Of a DNA stretch of 64,000 nucleotides, positions 26,483 through 39,600 are shown one piece after another. Positions within the stretch are counted from its first letter, which is position 1. Every line of letters begins with the position of its first letter. The notes below the pieces were generated by a model. The model saw only the letters and a program-made list of their open reading frames with translations, searched no databases and was not told the DNA's origin. Origin of the DNA: Botrytis cinerea B05.10 (taxonomy: Eukaryota > Ascomycota > Leotiomycetes > Helotiales > Sclerotiniaceae); NCBI RefSeq assembly GCF_000143535.2, contig NC_037317.1, forward strand, positions 2,294,001 through 2,358,000, given 5' to 3'. The position numbers and the translations under genes are program-made.

Positions 26483-28965
26483 TCACCAGATCAGTTTCGT
26501 ATAGCCTAGTAACATCACTGTTAGAGTTATATGTTAGCATTATGCATCTCGTTATATTTTTATACATTGTCAACACAGTATCTCATTCATTCCTCCTCGA
26601 AAAAAAAGAAAGAAGAAAAAAAGAAACCCAAATCCGCAAAAACATACCAAAAAAATACACCCCCGCCACGCTGGGCAACACGCCCGCGCTCTGCGCAAAC
26701 GCAAATCCGCCATCGGTATTCGAGATCCCGGCTAATCCGAGAAGAGTGATGGAGAGGATGAGATTTACCGCGCTGCGGAGTTTGTCTGCGCGTGTTGAGT
26801 GCGCGCGGCTGAGGGCGTGGAGGGTGGTCATCAGGATTAGGGTGAGGCCGGAGGCGAGGAAGAAGTATGTGAACTGTTTGGATGGGGGGTTAGTGAGTGA
26901 GTGGGGGGATTCTGGGGGCGCGGAGGGGAGGGGAGATGGTGGGATGTAGTTGTTGGAATGATTAGGGAGAAGAGCGAAAAAGAAAAAAATGAGTTCGCAC
27001 CACGAGAGCGAGAACTCCAATATTCTCATTCCATTCCTCATTAGGATCTGTAACCGCATTATCGCTTTCCGGGGGATCGATTCCGAAATTATCGAATAGA
27101 GAATCCTGGACTGTAGAGAAGAGTGTTGTGATATTTCCCAGTTGTTCTGTGGACCTAAATGTCGTATTTCCAATATTAAATAAGGCTCGTTGGGTATCTG
27201 TAAAGGTTTGTGTGAATTCTGGTGGGAATTTCTGGAAGATTGTTTGAGTGACGTTTGCTAAGCGTGTTTTGAGATCGAGACTATCGACGGCGGGGATTTT
27301 CTTAAATTGGTCTACATATTGTTGGCTGACTTGGCTATTGGGGTGTTAGTATCTTGGGGAGTTTGAAGGAAAGACTTGATTGGCTTTAGAGCTTACTTGA
27401 TAACCTCGACTACTTTTTGCCATCTGATAAATTGGGCAACACCTTCGACGAGGAACACTAGTGCGAGATGGAATGGGAAGTGGAGAAATGCCCAGATTTG
27501 TTGACGTATGGAACCGAATTGGGATCGGTTCAGCCAGTCAAAATAAAGCATGTAGAGGAAGTACTTGAATGGTATTGTTAGTGATGGTGGCGAAATAGGT
27601 GAGGTATAAAGACATACGATTATTCCAACAGCTGATACGATAGTAAGAATGAGTGGAGCGGTCCATGACTCCTCTTGTTCTGCAATCTATAGACAGTCAA
27701 TACTACATAGTTACAGATCAAGGAGTTAGAAATACCTACATCGGCAATACTCTTGCTAACTCCAATTATACCTTCACCCACTGCAACGAGAATTAGCAGT
27801 GACCCATCCACATCTATAGATTATGAACTTACGAATGATCAAAGTGAGCAAAGTCATTCTCTGAACAAGATGAGACCCTCTAAAGCTCAAGACTTTCCAC
27901 TTCGAAGAGATAGCAATGTTGACAGCCGTCTCCAAGATAGCCGTAATATACCAAACGATAAATACCTTGCCAGTCTTCGATGTTTCTTTTGAGAATCCGC
28001 TTGAAGATTGTTAGCTTGAACGAAGTATTGAAATACAGGAAAACATACAAAAAAGTGCCGAAATATATTAGTGCAGCTATGACATTGGCCACAACGACAA
28101 GAAAGAGTGGGAGCTTAGAATTCTTATAGTACCAAACATGATACTAAATTCTGATTAGCATTGAAAGATTTCTGCAGAGAAACATAAGGAACATACCAGT
28201 ATAACAGAATATTGAAAGCTCAAAACCAGTCTCGAAAACATCAAAATGATTGCCAGTGACCTGAAAGCACCAGGCTTCTGATCCGATGAATTAAAGTCTG
28301 GTCCGACAATTGCCAATCCAATCATAACACCAAATTGACATGCTTTTCCAATTCGTTCTAATATGCTATCCGTAACAAATCGAACATCGAAGAGACTGAC
28401 TTGCAACCATAAGAACCACAGGATGCAGAAAAATCCAGCATATGACTTGAGTGCATCAATCTCATTGACTTCATGTACATCGTTAAATGTAGTCAAATTT
28501 GCAACGAAAAACAGATCATAGAAAAGTTCCATGTTCGTCGTCTCCTCATATCTTCGAAACTCGGGGGTTTCAAACATTTCCTCTTCTGCATTATCTTTTG
28601 AGAATGGATCAACTTTCCTATCATCATATTGGTTTTCGATCGATTCATCGTATGATTGTTTTCGAGCAATATTGATAGGGCCAGATATTTCATGTATAGG
28701 ACTCGGAATCGGAGGCGTTATCGAGTATTTTCTTCTATCATGAGCCAAAGGATTTTCGAATAATTTTAACTTTGGTTGAGATTCTTCGTTTCCTTGATAC
28801 ATCGATCCATGACTATGAGTCTTCTTCAGTGGGGTCGAACTAGAGATGGAACTCGATGAAAGATGCCTGTTTGACTACGTGATTAGCCAAGAAAGACGAA
28901 CCTCTCGATTTCATGTTCTTCACCGAAGATATCCGGAATTTTACCTACCTTTCATGTGATGACAT
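26483..28965 (-). CDS. LtrA-family (low temperature requirement A) multi-pass membrane protein
   Basis: Ten exons: 28949-28965, 28197-28866, 28049-28143, 27833-27999, 27740-27780, 27618-27686, 27397-27563, 27001-27334, 26648-26873, 26483-26517. Spliced length is 1821 nt, 606 aa. LtrA hallmarks: NMELFYDLFFVANLTTF after a hydrophilic N-terminus of about 100 residues, YITAILETAVNIAIS, LSFRGSHLVQRMTLLTLIIL and GEGIIGVSKSIA. About ten hydrophobic segments are visible. The lumenal/cytosolic segment between the two membrane halves is about 90 residues (exon 8). Molecular role unknown; the family was named in Listeria and is widespread in fungi. Exons of 17, 41 and 35 nt make this gene easy to mis-annotate. 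The donor ending exon 8 (GTGCGA) is weak, and the last two exons rest on frame fit only. Confidence 0.88.
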
Positions 28966-31156
28966 GATGTTTAATCTATGAACGACAGACCCTGGGATAT
29001 CACAATTTAAATACTCGAATTGAAACCACAACAGAGTACTTTCGAATAACAATATCTCAAGAAATGATACTTATATGATATTCCACATGGGTCTTAACGG
29101 ATAAAAAAGCTTAATCAAGAGAAGCATCCACGGCATATAGCGCACAGATCACTAGATCCGGGAGCTTCATGAAATCATCTGTGCGAGTTTGATATGATTT
29201 GTTTTACCCTGATTCTGGACCATTGTACGTTCAAGCCATTAGAGCTGACGAAGGCAAACGATCTCACATGAGAAATAGGAAACGATGTTCGATTCTTCAT
29301 CAGAATTTGTAAGATAAACGCGGTTGAGAAATGCGGATGTTTGTCTCCCGAGGTCACGAATGGCGGCATACACTTATATGTACAGGAATAGCTTCATGGA
29401 CCGTGAAAACTTTCACGACATTTTTAGCCGTTGATTTATCTCTTGGCTGTTCGTCCAAAATTCATCTCTAATAGCATCCCGTCCCTGTGTATTACCATCG
29501 CCAAGAAAAGCTTCAATCTAATGAAAGTTGAAATTCACACCATTTTCATTCTATCCTGTCCTATCTGCCCTTCTAACCCAACCCACGCCGTTGTTTCAAG
29601 ACCCATGGGACATTACTAAAAGGGCCCCAAGCAACTTTCAATAACTGTGCATAGGCTAGATGTAGAATTGAGGCTTTTCTTCTTGAAACGTGGCTTGGAT
29701 TCATGAACCTGATCACAATGCTTGACGAGTAGGAAACGAACATTTATTAACATGTGAATGGAAAGAATTGCCATTCCTGGAAGAGAGGGGTTTCTATTCT
29801 CAGACTCTTAACAAGTTGGACAATGCTATTCGATTTTGTTGGTTTTGTTTTGATTTTATACTTCCACGGTAGTTTATAATTAGATGCATCGTGATTATGT
29901 AAGCCACCCGCCACAACGTCCTGCCCTCCTTGGATTCTGGAAATTCATTATAATCTGTTGAAGAGATATCTCCAATGATCACTAGCAAGTTAGACATGTA
30001 GTCATATCTTAATGGTACATTGACAGTCAAAGAAATCGAGAGGTCGACTGTTGTCGCTAGGCGTAGAGATAAGGTATTGGTTCGTGTGTGAAAAGAATTC
30101 ACTATGACGGACCACTGAAGTAAGACGGTCGATATACATTCGGTGTCTACAGCCGCTATCTAAATCAAGCGTGTTGTTATAGTAGCGAACATATTAATTG
30201 AAGGTCTTGATGGTGCTGGTATGAGAGGTGGAATCATCAAGAGTTACGGTAATGGGTTGCCTCTCAGGGGTATTGTTCATTCCATCAAGATCAGAGCTGA
30301 GCACTCCCTCGTTTGATAAGTGCGAAACCATATTTTGAAAGGTTAAATAATCTCTTATACAAAATTGAAACTGTGATTTAAAAGAGCTCACTGTATTATT
30401 GAGAATAACACTCGTGAGTCTGGCAAGTTCTTTCATGGTATCCCAGCCTTTGGAATTGTTATATGACCTTCCGGTACCGTCTGCCGCATTTTAAAACACA
30501 GCAGTCTGTCAATATCTCAGCGTCTTACAGCGTAATTAATTGGTGGTGTCTTTTATCTGCCAATTATGAATCGAGTGTGCAGTGTTAGCATGTCACTCGC
30601 TGAGGAATATGGTCACATTTGCGACATAGACAATGTATTTTGATATCAAATGTTTCGATCACACTCGATATTCTTGATGAGTGGCTTATCTCCATTAATT
30701 TTCGACTTGATACAAGAATGCTTGACGCGATCAGCAAGGCATTTAAAGTTGGGTTCTGTTAAAGCCTTCAGCATGATTGATCGTGTGTTGGCTAAAGCAA
30801 AAACACACAAAAGAAGTATAGGAGTTGTGCTCATGAATGCAAGTCGCTCCTTAAGTGCGGATACAAATTGTGATGGATTATTCGCTTAGGCCATCCTCCA
30901 CTTCCTAGATCAGGGTACTGATCATATTTGTCCTCTGTTCGCCCAATGCTAAGCGAGTGCTTTCTGCCTTTCGTCTACTTCTCTCATCTTTAGACTTCGA
31001 GTATATTCAAGAAACACAATCCCGACCACAGTTCCAAATTGTCAATATATCACAGGTGCAGGATCATTCAAGAACATACTGCCATTGCTTGTAGAAATCG
31101 TGAAATTTGGTAAAGATTATTCAATGATATCAACTTGGTTTTCTCAAAATCTGAAT
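28966..31156. other. Long gene-poor region between LtrA and FAD monooxygenase genes
   Basis: 2.2 kb, AT-rich, with no supported gene. Two minus-strand open frames, 30194-30436 (80 codons, starting MKELARLTSVILNN) and 30646-30834 (62 codons), have protein-like composition but no recognisable domain or joining splice sites. They could be gene remnants. The LtrA promoter should lie in the first few hundred bases. Confidence 0.45.
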
Positions 31157-32795
31157 TCAAACACCACCATCGACCAATTCTTGTGCCAAGAGCATTTCAC
31201 ACTCCCTAATGACATCAAACGAGAACACATAATCATTGATATCTTCCGTGGTGTTAAGTGTTTTTCCATCCGGAAGATACTTAGCAGCCTCATTACGAAT
31301 ATCCTGCGATGCAGGTGGACTATGGTTCGAAAGGATCTGTAAAGACGAGCCTCTGTTTCTCCTAACCTTTTCGTATAGTTGTAGTCGCTTCTCCAGTGTT
31401 TCTTTGTCATTGGGATCTACTTGGTTCAATAACACACCGAGTGCTCCCGCATCTTCAATGGCTTGGCATCCTCCTTGTGCTTGGACTGGTTTTGGATGTT
31501 AGGAAAGGCATAGCGAAAGGGAGCTGTATGGGCTTAAATCTTACACGGAAGCATAGGATGAGCAGCATCACCTATCAAAACAAGTTTGTCCTTGTGCCAT
31601 GTGGGGATTGGTTCTCGGGCGATCAATTTCCAAAATTTAACATCTTGTGCCTTACTTTACTATCCGTCAGATACTACTCAATGTACATATATCCATCGGT
31701 AATAAGACTTACCTAATCACAGCTTGCAAAGCGGGACTAAACTCTCCCTTCGCATACTTCATCGGAACACTTGGGTCAACAGATGCTCTGAAACCTAATA
31801 ACCACTTTTAGCGTCATACAAAAAGATTAATGCGGGACTTATACTTTCTGTAGCATGGGAACTATTGAATGCCTTTGACAAATACAGGAAATTCTGCACC
31901 TCGTTACTAATTCGCGATTTGGTCAGCCTAAAGATATCGTAGGGAGCAACCACAAAATACTTACTCTCTGCAAGGATACCATACGAAACCGCCCACACCA
32001 GAAGCTGGTGCAAAGAATCTCTGAACAGATTCGTCAACCAAATCAGACGTCTCGGGATCTGATAACAGGTCTTCTGTTGGCACTAGCCATCGCATACAAG
32101 ACCATCCAGTATCGCCAGACTGAACCTTATTTGCACCAAGCACGTGCTCCACAGCTGTTGAGTGCACCCCATCTGCTGCGATGATGAGATCTGCTTGCAA
32201 AGTATTTCCATCTTCAAGAGTAACTTTCCCATTTACAGCATCCTATAACACAAACCATTATTAAAACTTGAGACCAAAATAGAGCACGTAACCGCTAATA
32301 CTCACATAACCAACTGTCTTCGCCTTAACAACTAAATCAACCGGAATCCCCTCCCCATCTTTCTTCGTCGCTATTTCTCTCAACTGACTATGTAAATCAA
32401 CCCGATGAGCCGCATATAGCGGTATCCCATACTTCTCCTCGGTATTCGCATAATAACCATCAACCACAACTTTCATGGCCATACCATCCCAGATATTTGC
32501 TTTACTAAGAGCTACCAGTTTCGATTTTGCAGGTGAAAAATCCCACGATTGAAGTATGAGTGACGCATTTGGTGCTACCGTTATAGCGGCGCCTGTTTCA
32601 TGGAGAAGGGAGGATTGTTCAAGTATCTTGGGTCGTGTTAGTATTTCTGTATTGTGGGCATGAAACAGTATATAATTTGACAGAAGAAGGAAATGTAGCG
32701 AATAGAAGACGAACAGTAACTTTATGTCCACCTCTCCTTAGAGCAATCCCAGCACCCAGACCTGCGATTCCCGCGCCTACAATTATGATTTCCAT
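31157..32795 (-). CDS. FAD-dependent monooxygenase, salicylate hydroxylase-like
   Basis: Seven exons: 32715-32795, 32306-32626, 31965-32242, 31845-31906, 31713-31794, 31545-31654, 31157-31485; 420 aa. It uses FAD and NAD(P)H to hydroxylate an aromatic or polyketide-type substrate that cannot be named from sequence. Motifs: FAD-binding [15 protein letters not shown] (residues about 7-21), [32 protein letters not shown] (the DG motif), and [15 protein letters not shown] (second FAD ribityl motif, about 300). No signal peptide or membrane anchor. The first intron uses an unusual GTTCGT donor, chosen because it preserves the family KVT-ILE junction. No polyketide synthase or other pathway gene is adjacent, so a secondary-metabolite cluster is not supported here. 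Confidence 0.92.
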
Positions 32796-33638
32796 AATTT
32801 TAGTTGATTGTAGATATTTTGGTGTGGGGATGAGATCAGGGAGCTCACGACATGTCGTTCTTTATGTATCATCAAATTGGTCTGCGGTTACACGTTTCAT
32901 GTATGCAGCACGGCTGATGAGCTGAAAGCCATTGTATGACAATCCGTGCGAGATACCTTGGTTAATTTCGTAATCATCGAAAGTAACTCAAACTGGTCAA
33001 GAGATATTTTAACAGAAACAGATAAGAATGAGTTGTCATTGAATCCCAATGACTCCATTTAATTTAATTTTGGGGTTAGCAGAAATCTGCACAGGAGACA
33101 TATGCATTGAGTGGTAAAAGCTACGTAGCAAAAAAAGAAACTTTTCTTCGGACATCGATTGATTAATGGACTTGCTGATGACATGCATTATCAGCTGAAG
33201 TGACCAATGCGTAGATCAACAAGACTAGCCAATCACATGGATAGTATTGACATTGAATACAAATATCGCACCGATCAACAGTACGTGTTGTTTTATGAAG
33301 TGCTGAGTGCTTTACTACCCCAGAGTCGTAAGAGCTGTTTCAGATTTCCGGGCCAGTATCTTAGATGCAGGTCACAGCATATAATTTGAAAAATACGCCT
33401 TGCGTAAGAAGATATAAGAATTCATGTAACAACAACGAATAGGCAGAGTGAAGACATAATCTATGTTATAGCAACATAAATATCAATTACTTCTCACTGT
33501 CATTGTAACTGCGCTAGATAGGCAGATAATTTGTGCTAGGCTGTAACCGTGTGATGTGATTTGATATCTATTATCTATTAATACATCATAAGAGGACGTA
33601 GCCCTATCCCATATACATTTGTTATGATCCCATCAGCC
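32796..33638. other. Intergenic spacer upstream of the monooxygenase
   Basis: 840 bp, AT-rich, between the FAD monooxygenase start and the ATR stop. No gene, repeat or RNA recognised. Confidence 0.6.
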
Positions 33639-36600
33639 TTAAAAGAACGCAGACCACCCGATATACATAGCCGTCAATCTTCTCGGGTCTGTGGCTTGTT
33701 TAATTAACTCATCAACATAACCCTCCACACTGAGCGGAACACTTTCCCCAGGTAACAATCCTTTCAACTTTCTCTGAATAACATCCAACACCTTTTGGCC
33801 ACTCAGCATCCCTTCATTTGCTATCTCCCTCTTCTTCTTATCAACTCTCTTCATGAGATCAAGTGTTGGATCATAAATGAAAGCCTCAAGAATTGTCATC
33901 AGAGTTTCTTCGTGCTGACGTAGTAGCTTTATTGTGAGTTCTGAGGATTTGCGGAATGGCCCTTCGTAGCCGTACATACCCATTGCGTCAACCATGTTAT
34001 GGGTCAAGCGGAAAGGAACTTGTTCAGGCTTTGCAAACGTTTTACCCTTTTCAAACAGACAATTGAAATCTACGTGAAAAGTTCCTCCGTTTCCTTCCTC
34101 GAAAAGGATGTTTTCCGTATGGCGATCTCCTAGACCTAGAATTGTGCCAACCATAGACATAACAGCACATGACCGAGTATAACGAAGTCTAGCGGCAAAC
34201 CAAGCTGAGGGCTCAGGGAATTGCTTGACAAACCATTTATGGAATACAGGCTTAAATTCGCCAAGAACCTTTTCCGTGAAGAATGGGAGTTGCTTCTCGC
34301 TTTTCATTGCTTCCTCGCAATACATACCGAGTTCCGTATAATTGATTCGTTTCCCCTGCGCTCCGTATAGATCTGTAAGTATTTTTCGAAGTGTTTGGAG
34401 TCCTTCTATCCATTCTATGATTCCACATTCCTCATTTAAAGGTGTTACAGCATAAGTCTTGACATACAATTGGCGTCTACTTGATTCTGCATCACGCTTT
34501 AGAGACCTATTCATCATGCCATTGAATTCTTGAAGACGCTGATCCATACGAAGGTCATCCTTTGGTTTGAAAAGAAGACCATAGTGCTGTCCATTGGATG
34601 CCAGAGCTCTTACTCGCTTGGGTTTTGCCAAAGAATTTAACACCAGCACGTCATCTTCAAAAGAATTGATTGTAATGACATCGCGAGAGAAAGCTTTGTG
34701 CGTTGCTACTTTATCTGTGAGAGTCGGCAGGCTCGCTGTCAACGCGGCTTCCACTGGGCAAGCAAGCGCACTTGGCAAGACCTTGTGTTTGAATTGTAGA
34801 TCTTTGGATAAACTTGATCTGAACACTCTTGCTTCTTTAAAATCTCCAGCTTCGCAAAGCCTCAAAATTTCGGTAGTGAGAGCTTGTCCACTTCTGATTA
34901 GAGCCCTGATGTCTATGGAACTATGATCGGCTTTCACAGAGACGTTTGGCAATTTTGTGAGTAATTCCATCCCCTTAGTTCGGCGATCCAGTTGCGTTGA
35001 AGTACTTAAAGCCAAAACACTCCAAAGTGATTGTTGGGGATGTGCCGATACAACTTTTAGCATAATCAACTGAAGGAAGTGATTTACCTCCCGGTGTGGA
35101 TGAGTAATTCTTGATACAATTTGTGGTAAAGCTGTATAAAATATATAGGCTGGCATTTTGGAGATGTATTTCTTAAATCGAATGTGAAGATCATCTAATG
35201 TCTTCTTTCGTAATTGAGTCATCTTGCTGACAAACTCTTGAGAATGACGCTTTGGATCAATCTTTTGACTGAGTTGCGTTCCAAGATCCAACCAAAGTGT
35301 TAATATACGAGGGAGAGTTTGGTGGACATACTTGGTACCATGACCTAATGAGCGTAGGTAGTTTGAAATGACTAGCGACGCGGTCTCTCCAGAGAGATAG
35401 CTATCATCTTGTCTTTCGAATGGTAAATTACTGGATGATTCCAATAACTTATTATAGTGACGTCCCAGATAATAATGGCCCTTCTCCCATGCGTTGTGGG
35501 TCTTTGCAGCTAGTTGATATTGGGCGCGTAGGGCGGACGAGTTTGTTTGGCCAGCACGGTCAAGCCACTTCGCAAGTAGAAGATGAGCCCTTGCTTCGAG
35601 GAGATTCTGCTGTTGTTTCCGATGTGTGTTGTCAACACTTCCTAAAGATGCCTTGTTTATCTCATTGTGAGACATGAAAGCATTACTGTCTATTGCGCCC
35701 TGAAGACTTTGAATCGCTTTTCGATGCTGATCTTCCTTCCATAGAAGTCGTGCATGTTCTATTTTGGCCGAATCATCACCGAGTTGTGAGGCGTGAAGAA
35801 CAGCGTTGAAAGATTGATGAATTGCGTTTCCTTTTCTAGCAAGGCGCGCACTAGTCAACCAGGCAGAAGCAAGATCTCCTTTTGTAAATTCAAGACTGTG
35901 TGAAAGTCAGATGCGTTGGTGCAAAGGAAGGAAAATTGAGCATCATGAGTATGTGACTTACCTAGATAACTGCATGGCGGCTCTTCTTATGCCCAATAAA
36001 TATTGCTTATCGTTCAAATAACCACCAATTGTTTCGAGACGACGGTCGAGTGATTCGAGGAGCTCTTCCTTTGGTATCGGTTCAGTGTAATCGACACCAG
36101 CAATCATTTCTAACTCGGTGAGCACATGGAGTTTTAGCATGGGATCGTGGCAAGATCCAATCGATGAGGTAGTAGCTCTCGACAAGGAGCAAGTAATCTG
36201 TTCTCTGAGATCCTCAATAGTTGAAACAAATCTCGTCGTCTCTTTCTCGTGTAAAGCTAGCAGTGCTTTGCCAATGCTGACGTTAAAGTCTTCCTCTAAA
36301 TCCCGACCAGCAATTGATGTATATTTTTGCAAGGCAGCCCACCTCCCTGTTGCCCACGAAGCCTCTGTGGCAAAGGGCAATAGTTTTCCTACTGTTTTGG
36401 TGGCAGTATGCATTCCTTCGACATAATTAAGTAAAACATCTATGACTAGTTAGCAGTAGTCGAGAAAATCAAATGATATTTGAGTTTACCATGTTGTCCA
36501 GACTCCTTTAAGCATGTCAGAAGATTGAGCTGAACGTCAACATCTTCAGGGTCTTCTGCAAGCTTAATCTCATACCAACCTTGTGCAGCTGTCCAGCGCC

Positions 36601-39600
36601 CTGCTTTGCGATGACCGAGAACTATTTGGTCAATATCCAACACATGTAGATGTGCCGATATTCCTTCAATACCATCAGGCTCATCTATCTGGGTATATAT
36701 CTCTTGCAATCGCTCTAGATCTGAAACCTCTCCCGAAGCATCCTGCTTCTTCGTTTCACGAATATGACGTATATGCTGCTCCCAATTGAACAAAGCTCTA
36801 GAGTATGACTTACACTGTATAGCCCGAGCTGAAACGATTTCAGCAGGAATACTTTCGATAAGCTTGGTCACCTTTTCAATTTGCTCCGGGCCATCGGGAA
36901 TTCCAGCTCGTATTTCCCGATGGACTATCATCTGCTTCGCTTGTATCCAGCGGGAAAGGTAATCAAGGACTCTAAAAACGGCCTGCGTCGCTGTGTTAAA
37001 AATATAAACTGAATTTTGAGGATGGGTCGCTTACCTCGCTGCATAATCTTAACTCCTCTTGCTTGACATGTGACGTTGAAGTCGGCCGATACTTCAAGAT
37101 CCCAAGCAATTCTGCACCAATATTTCCTCTCTCTTCGTCCGATCCTTCTATAACTATGTGTAAAATTAAGTATGGCAAGAGAAAACTTGCTACAGAAAGA
37201 TCTTTGATTCGGATAGCTCGACACAAAGGAGGAAATATCAATTCTGCGTTGGGGTTTTTGGGTTTCTGTAAGAGATCAAGAACGAATGTTTTCAGCCAAT
37301 TATTGTACTTATTTATCCGGTTGGGCTGAGAACTATCAGGTCGAAATATGGGATACGTAGTAGTTGGAACTTCCATTTTCAATACCGAGAACATCGAGCT
37401 GAGGAAAGGTGTAAGTGTTGCCTGAACACTTTCCGGAAGAGACTCCCACTTTTTGCAAAGTGGATTATTTGGATCTTTATGGGCACCTCTCAAAGTTGGT
37501 GCGCAGACGTCTGCGAACCCACCCTTCGATAATAATTCTTGCATAACGAAAGATAAAAAACCTTGTAAGGTTGTATCGGTTGCAGATAAAAATGCTTTGA
37601 TGATAACCTCTTCCAAGAGAAATAAAAGGAAATCTGTAGTTTCCTCAGGGTCATGAAAATTCATGACAACCACCATTTCCCGTTGGTCTCTAACGGCTTC
37701 AACTCTGTTGGGATCAAGACAGCCTATCAAACCGATACACTCCCCTGAAAGCTTAGCAATATCATGATGAGATTCGTTGAACTTAACACATGCATCCATG
37801 ATTGAACGCACAAGCTTACCAATAACCACGTCAGGCTGTTCACTCACAGCTGACGCCTGAAGAAACGACTGCTGCTCTTGAAGTAAACCTTTTAACTCGG
37901 ACAAAGCCTGTGCGACAACCCCAGCCGTTTCATGTTGTATCCGACGGCTGAATATCTGAAATGCATTACCGACATCTGTCGGTCTCCTTATGGTGTTAAG
38001 CTTGTGCTCTATATCTTGAAGCTGCGGGATGCTGGAGAGCGATGGTAGCTCAACTATTCTATTTCGAATAAGACGGGCGCGGTCTCTCAAAAGATATTGT
38101 AAGGTTTCCTCTGCTGCTTTTTTGGTATAGTCGTCAAAAGATTCCCAATACTGGATTATAGTAACGAAGGTGCTTTCAAGCATCCATTCTACATCATCAT
38201 CGCCGAGATATCTGAGCATAGCTGACCACGCTGAGAAGGCTGAGGATTGAAGGTCTTTCTGGGCCAATGCGGACTGTAAGCAAGCGCATATCTAGATATG
38301 GTTAGTTAACATGTGAAGGTAAAATGAGTGGGATATCGTTACTTGTGGTCGAGCAGCCCCAGTGTAGGTCTTGCCAATTGTCACCATCTCTTCAATCGCT
38401 TTCACGTTTCGTTTCTTCTCAAAACTGGACTGTTCATCCCTATTATCATTCACGACTTCGGATATGCGAGTTACGAGGCCAAGGTTGTGCTGCTCTAAAA
38501 ATGCTGCCATTGGGTTGTTCTTCTTTCGGTTTTGATCTGGACTTTGAACATTCTCGACGAGGAATTGCAAAGCAAGTCGGATCTAAGAGAATTAGTTCTC
38601 AGTGTATATAAGCAAAGAAAGCTTACATACCCTTGATTTTTTACTGTTGTCCGCATACCCGGCTACCTTGAGAAGATGAAGAAAAGTGCTCGAAGGATCC
38701 ATTTTTAGAAGAAATGCAAAATCAAGTCCTCGTTTTTCGAAGTCTGAAGAGACAAATTTCAGTACAGACATCGTGTGGCTTTCAATATTCTGCACATCCT
38801 GCAGCAGCAGCAACGCCATAATATGAACAATATTGGCACTGTCCGTACACACTCGCCAAGGTGCCTCGTTCCGAGCTGAAGCAATCTTTTTGATAGTCTT
38901 TCCATCGCGCCATAGAACTAGCCATGGTAGAGTGTATGCTTGTGTGAGGATAAGGAATTCAGAGACCGTGATCTCTAATAAATCCGCCATTAGCTGAGAA
39001 GTTTGTGGTCGGCTAAGTAGTTCCTTCACAGCAGCAATGGCGATACTATCCCAGAAAGGACTGAACAACCGTTCGACGGGCTTATCAACAGTTCCGTTAC
39101 GATTTGCTAATTTCAATATCTAAACAAAAGTTAGTAACCATTTGCTAACGGGATAAGCCAGCTTACTTCATTGTAGGCCGCATTCGACACGATTGGGTTT
39201 GAATGGCCTAAATATTCAACAAGCTTTAGAAGAACAATATTCAGCTCGCCATCAACCAAGACCCTGAACTTGTAAGCATGAGAATAATGCAGATGATTTA
39301 ATTGAACAAACCTTGCAAGTTGACCCCAGGCAAGAACACATGTCTCTTGCCAATGAAGATTTGGCTTTTCGCATAGATCACGTAAGATAATCAGTACATT
39401 TGTCCTGTTCTTTAGGATAAGATCCTTTGGGGCCTTTTCTTCTTGGAGGAATTCTGGCAATGTGCGACTACATTAATCAGTAGATTTCCGTTATACTCCA
39501 GTAGTGGACAATAACTTACCCTGCAGCGATTCTTAACTCACGCATGGAACTCTGAAGAGATTTCAAGCACCACTGTCCAACTACAGAAGATTCCAAGTCG

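Noticed and set aside
31085..31716. Plus-strand open frames opposite the FAD monooxygenase
   Set aside because: Antisense to exons with clear FAD-enzyme motifs.
31157..32795. Secondary-metabolite cluster around the monooxygenase
   Set aside because: No synthase, transporter or pathway regulator is recognisable in the flanking genes, which are ATR and LtrA.
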